Assembly (NCBI GenBank): GCA_036380835.1
Contig: DASVDZ010000004.1
Location: forward strand, 9,844 to 73,843
Direction: 5' to 3'
DNA from: DASQJL01 sp036380835
GTDB taxonomy: Bacteria > Eisenbacteria > RBG-16-71-46 > SZUA-252
DNA: 64,000 bases
Part shown: positions 60,662-64,000 of the stretch, piece by piece
Numbering within the stretch: the first letter of the stretch is position 1
Layout of the letters: the number at the start of each line of letters is the position of its first letter
The notes under the pieces: generated by a model
Seen by the model: the letters and a program-made list of their open reading frames with translations, nothing else
What the model was told of the DNA's origin: nothing
The model's database searches: none
Translations under genes and position numbers: made by a program

Positions 60662-61293
60662 TGACGCGAGCGTTCCGGACGGCCGCGGACCGCGTCGTGC
60701 TCGCCACGGCGGCCGCGCTCCTCCTCGCGGGGTGCGCGGGGACGGGTCGCCGTTCGGAGTCCGGCGGCACGGTGCCAACGGACCATCCACGCGCGGCCCT
60801 CCTTCCGTTCGAGAATCTATCCGGACGCGAGGAGCAGGGACGCCTCTTCACGCAGGTGTTCCTCGTCGAGCTGGTGAAGAGCGGAGCGTGCGAGATGACG
60901 GAGCCGGGACACGTGGACGAGATGCTCGACCGGCTGGGTATCCGCGGGACGGGGTCGCTCTCCTCGGAGCAGCTCCGCCTCCTCGGCGACTCCCTCGACG
61001 TGCGCTACGTCTTCCTCGGGAGCGTTCTCGAGGCGGGAACCGTCAAGACCTGGGACGGCGAAACGCCGTCGGCCGGCGCGGCCCTCAGGATGGTCGAGCC
61101 CGCGACGGGGCGCGTCGTCTGGGCGGGACTCAAGGTCCGAACGGGCGACGACGGTGAGACGGTATTCGGATGGGGTCGGGAGCAGAGCGCGCAGCGGTTG
61201 GTCTCGCGCCTCGCGCGGGAGATGCTCGGGCCGTTCGTGGACGCCGGCGCCGCATGGCGCCGCCAAGGCGGGAAGATCGGGGGAACGAAATGA
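60661..61293 (+). CDS. second lipoprotein, CsgG/GNA1162-like
   Basis: A 210-residue lipoprotein: lipobox LAGC (Cys25), followed by a Gly/Ser linker and the same fold as its upstream neighbour (RAALLPFENLSGREEQGR, LVELVKSGACEMTEP, VRYVFLGSVLEAG). A lone extra cysteine occurs in GACEM. One-base overlap with the previous stop (TGATG) and ATGA overlap with the next gene; strongly coupled. Divergent enough to work as a heteromeric partner. Confidence 0.72.
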   Translation: MTRAFRTAADRVVLATAAALLLAGCAGTGRRSESGGTVPTDHPRAALLPFENLSGREEQGRLFTQVFLVELVKSGACEMTEPGHVDEMLDRLGIRGTGSLSSEQLRLLGDSLDVRYVFLGSVLEAGTVKTWDGETPSAGAALRMVEPATGRVVWAGLKVRTGDDGETVFGWGREQSAQRLVSRLAREMLGPFVDAGAAWRRQGGKIGGTK

Positions 61294-61976
61294 AGCGGCA
61301 CGCCGTGGAATTCGGTCGTTGGCTTCGCCTCGTCGCCGCGTGCCTCGTTCTGGCGCTCGCGGCCCTCGGTGCCGCACCCACGGTGCGGCCCGTCACGAGC
61401 CACGCCAAGAACAAGAGCATCGGGAAGCTCGAAACGGTGACCCTGGCGATCCGCCACCGCGTCTTCCACGAGTTCTCCGACGTCCGGCAGGTGAAGCTGA
61501 ACCAGGACTTCGTCGTCGGCGACACCGAGTACTCCGGGCGCGTGGTCCGCTACGTCCCCGATTTCGCGATGGATCTGAAGACCGGCAAGGTCGTGACCCG
61601 GTCCGAGGAGCCGCGGAACCCGGCGTTCCAGATCATCGTGAGGGAGAAAGGGGTGCCCCAGGATACGACCTGGGCGCTCCTCCGCATGCCGCCGCACTTC
61701 GCCCAGAAATCGATGCTCGCGTTCAAGATCGCGCGCATCGACTTCGTCGGCCGGGAGCCGATTCTGGCCGACACGACGCACGCGGACGAGGCGCCCGGCT
61801 CGGGCGGCATGACGCTGGACCACGGCGGGATGCAGATGCCTCCGGGGATGCCCCACGGAATGTCGGGCACGGCGCCCCCGGGCATGCCGCCGGGTCACCC
61901 GATGGTCATGCCGCCGCATGCGGCGAAGCCCGACAGCGTGGCGAAGGCCGCGCGCCAGCCCGGGGAGAAGAAATAG
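61290..61976 (+). CDS. exported protein with Met/His/Pro-rich C-terminal tail, unknown function
   Basis: A 228-residue exported protein: N-terminal signal (LVAACLVLALAALGAA), a conserved-looking beta-rich domain (about 45-150: VFHEFSDVRQVKL, DTEYSGRVVRYVPDF, PRNPAFQIIVRE) resembling extracytoplasmic ResB/DUF2155-like parts, and a tail (about 165-215) with repeated GMP/HG/PPG units and many Met and His residues. Such tails often bind copper or haem iron. Coupled to the lipoprotein and followed within three bases by the giant cytochrome. A role in cytochrome maturation or metal loading is a guess. Confidence 0.6.
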   Translation: MKRHAVEFGRWLRLVAACLVLALAALGAAPTVRPVTSHAKNKSIGKLETVTLAIRHRVFHEFSDVRQVKLNQDFVVGDTEYSGRVVRYVPDFAMDLKTGKVVTRSEEPRNPAFQIIVREKGVPQDTTWALLRMPPHFAQKSMLAFKIARIDFVGREPILADTTHADEAPGSGGMTLDHGGMQMPPGMPHGMSGTAPPGMPPGHPMVMPPHAAKPDSVAKAARQPGEKK

Positions 61977-61978
61977 CC

Positions 61979-64000
61979 GTGATCCGGCGCCGGCCCTCCC
62001 TTCTCCTCGCGGCCGCCCTCGCCGCGGCGCTCGCCACGGCGGCCCTCGGCGTCTCCCCGGACGCCGCCCTCGCCGCGTCCAAGTCGAAGAAGCCGGCGCG
62101 GCCGCAGCGCGAGTGCTACGACTGCCACAAGGACTCGAAGCAGGAGTACCAGAAGAAGGTCATCCACGCGCCGGTCGTCAAGAACGACTGCTACGCCTGC
62201 CACCAGAGCCACGGCTTCAGCCAGGTGCTCGTGCTCCAGAAGCCGATGCCCGAGCTCTGCTTCACGTGCCACAAGGACGTGAAGGAGAAGGTGCCGGAGC
62301 ATCAGCACGACGCATTCGCCAAGGGCCAGTGCATCGGCTGCCACGATCCGCACGCCTCGAACCAGGCGGCGCTGATCCGCGACGGAGGCCCCGACGCCTC
62401 CTGCTACAAGTGCCACAAGGACACCGCCGAGGAGGCGAAGCAGCCCCAGGTCCACGCGGTCTTCGCGAAGGGCGACTGCTACGCCTGTCACACGGCCCAC
62501 GGCGGCAAGACGGCCGAGCTCCTGCGCGCGAGCGGCGACGCGCTCTGCGCGACCTGCCACGACGCGGCTTCGATGACGACCAAGCACGCCAAGGTGGTCA
62601 CGGGCGGACTCGCCTGCCTCGACTGCCACGAGCCGCACGCGTCGACGCGGGAGAATCTCCTCCGGAAGAACGCCCACGATCCGGTCGCCGAGGGCGATTG
62701 CGAGTCGTGTCACGTCATGGCCGACGGCAAGGCGACGGCCAAGCTGGTCGCGGAGGTCCCCAAGCTCTGCATGACCTGCCACGACGAGCTGGCCGACGAG
62801 ATCAAGCGAAAGCACCCGCACCCACCCGCCGAGGACGGCGAGTGCCTCGAGTGCCACGATCCCCACCGCGGGACCGAGAAGCCGCTCCTCAAGCAGCGGC
62901 CGGAGAAGCTCTGCGGCACGTGCCACGACGAGGTCCAGGACGCGCTCGCGAAACCGGTCAAGCACAAGGCCTTCACGCTCGGGCGATGCGCCTCGTGCCA
63001 CGAGCCGCACGGGAGCGACTTCGACAAGCTGGTGAAGACCGAAGACGGCACGATGTGCCTCTCCTGTCACGAGGAGAAGTCGAAGGCGATCACCGCCGGG
63101 ACGGGGCTCCACCCACCGTTCGGGAAGAAGGACTGCTTCGCGTGCCACACGCCCCACTCCGGCGACCAGCCGCACCTCCTCAAGAAGGAGGAGCGCGACG
63201 TCTGCCGCTCGTGCCACGCGGGGCTCGACAAGAAGCTCGCCGGCCTCGAGATCCATCCGCCGTTCCGGTCGGGCCAGTGCGAGGCCTGCCACAACCCGCA
63301 CCAGTCCGCCGAGCCGGCGTTCCTGAAGGACAAGCCGGCCGTGGTCTGCGGCACGTGCCACGCCGAGCCCGCCCGCGAGGCGGCGTCCGAGTTCCCGCAC
63401 CAGCCGGCGAAGGAGGGCAAGTGCCTCGCGTGCCACGCGCCGCACGGGGGACAGGGCACCGCGTTGCTCGCGGCGGCGACTCCCGGGCTATGCCTCGGCT
63501 GTCACGCCGACATCAAGGCGAAGATCGAGGGCCCGAACGCGCACACGGCGGCGGCCAAGGGGCAGTGCTCCGCTTGTCACGAGCCGCACGGGGGCAAGCG
63601 GAAGGGGCTCCTCAAGGCGGACGCGAACGCGCTCTGCCAGTCGTGCCACGACGGGATCGGAAAGGAAGGATCAGAAGTCCATCCGCCCGTCGAGGAGAAG
63701 GAATGCCTGACCTGCCACGACCCGCACGGCGGCGTCGCGGCGCCGAGCCTCACCAAGGCGGTGCCGGCGCTCTGCGCCCGGTGCCACGACCTGACCGACC
63801 AGGACCTGATCGACTCGCACAAGGGGGCGAAGCTCGACGGCGTGAACTGCACCTCGTGCCACACGCCGCACGCCTCGCCGAATCCGGGCCTCCTCTCGAA
63901 GAACACCCACCCGGGGTTCGGGAACAAGGAGTGCGAGAAGTGCCACCTCCGGAGTGGCCCGCCGAGCGCGGCCGCGGTCCAGAAGCCCGTGCCGGCGCTC
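61979..64000 (+). CDS. giant multihaem cytochrome c, at least 26 haems, 3' end outside the window
   Basis: GTG start at 61979, two bases after the previous stop; the frame runs open to the right edge (674 codons). Signal peptide: AAALAAALATAALGV, cut near ALA-A. Counting in frame I find 26 CXXCH motifs (first at residue 46, last at 652), about one haem per 26 residues. The repeating unit is about 50 residues, with two haems: GxCxxCHxPHGG, then LCxxCHxE (doubled-CXXCH repeats), and Lys-rich linkers. Positions of the first, a middle and the last motif agree with one continuous frame. Probably a periplasmic or surface electron conduit. Total size is unknown. Confidence 0.9.
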   Translation, partial: MIRRRPSLLLAAALAAALATAALGVSPDAALAASKSKKPARPQRECYDCHKDSKQEYQKKVIHAPVVKNDCYACHQSHGFSQVLVLQKPMPELCFTCHKDVKEKVPEHQHDAFAKGQCIGCHDPHASNQAALIRDGGPDASCYKCHKDTAEEAKQPQVHAVFAKGDCYACHTAHGGKTAELLRASGDALCATCHDAASMTTKHAKVVTGGLACLDCHEPHASTRENLLRKNAHDPVAEGDCESCHVMADGKATAKLVAEVPKLCMTCHDELADEIKRKHPHPPAEDGECLECHDPHRGTEKPLLKQRPEKLCGTCHDEVQDALAKPVKHKAFTLGRCASCHEPHGSDFDKLVKTEDGTMCLSCHEEKSKAITAGTGLHPPFGKKDCFACHTPHSGDQPHLLKKEERDVCRSCHAGLDKKLAGLEIHPPFRSGQCEACHNPHQSAEPAFLKDKPAVVCGTCHAEPAREAASEFPHQPAKEGKCLACHAPHGGQGTALLAAATPGLCLGCHADIKAKIEGPNAHTAAAKGQCSACHEPHGGKRKGLLKADANALCQSCHDGIGKEGSEVHPPVEEKECLTCHDPHGGVAAPSLTKAVPALCARCHDLTDQDLIDSHKGAKLDGVNCTSCHTPHASPNPGLLSKNTHPGFGNKECEKCHLRSGPPSAAAVQKPVPAL

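Noticed and set aside
61979..64000. Tandem repeats as a CRISPR or other DNA repeat array
   Set aside because: The repeats are at protein level (haem motifs) with diverged bases and keep one reading frame.

Overview
The window is about 64 kb of dense, very GC-rich bacterial chromosome. Genes are closely packed, many start with GTG, and stop/start overlaps (ATGA, GTGA, TGATG) are common. I see no insertion sequence, prophage, rRNA or CRISPR array, and no gene-free gap above 300 bases; the longest gaps (46513-46762, 22359-22574, 51608-51813) hold promoter or operator sequence. A gingipain-like C25 peptidase with FG-GAP repeats and a FlgD-like C-terminal sorting domain, a clade II nos cluster, many lipoproteins and multihaem cytochromes fit a Gram-negative member of the FCB group, such as Candidatus Eisenbacteria or a Gemmatimonadota-like lineage. 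That placement is an inference, not proven here.

Layout. 1-4.3 kb: start of a secreted protein, a DedA membrane protein, tRNA-Gln and tRNA-Glu, and a secreted M16 zinc peptidase whose reading frame runs into the tRNA. 4.3-13.3 kb (minus strand): transketolase, a 1389-residue secreted C25 peptidase, glutamyl-tRNA synthetase and a glycosyltransferase. 13.4-22.4 kb: M48 lipoprotein peptidase, TVP38-type membrane protein, aconitase coupled to a P1B-type metal ATPase, a CPA2 antiporter and a Crp/Fnr regulator. 22.4-32.2 kb: a complete clade II nitrous-oxide reductase operon (hemerythrin, cytochrome c lipoprotein, nosZ, nosB, nosD, nosF, nosL, a cupredoxin-like protein, nosY, nnrS) followed by a second copy of the cytochrome. 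32-54.6 kb: ordinary core and envelope genes, including carAB, a UbiE-like methyltransferase, a UbiA prenyltransferase, a phosphoribosyltransferase-archease fusion next to rtcB, a PiT/DUF47 phosphate system, OsmC and an M3 peptidase.

54.7-64 kb is the most unusual part: an NHL-repeat protein, a hexahaem cytochrome whose motif layout closely follows the Geobacter nanowire protein OmcS, a strong hairpin, a 9-10-haem cytochrome overlapping an outer-membrane beta-barrel gene, two CsgG/GNA1162-like lipoproteins, a protein with a Met/His-rich tail, and a giant cytochrome with at least 26 CXXCH motifs that runs off the window. Together these look like an extracellular electron-transfer locus: electrons carried across the periplasm by multihaem proteins, across the outer membrane through a cytochrome/porin pair, and outward along an OmcS-like filament.

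Regulation. Two TGA-N6-TCA dyads lie between the Crp/Fnr gene and the nos operon. Several genes carry a -10-like hexamer only 6-10 bases before the start codon with no Shine-Dalgarno sequence, suggesting frequent leaderless transcripts, while others have clear AGGAGG sites.
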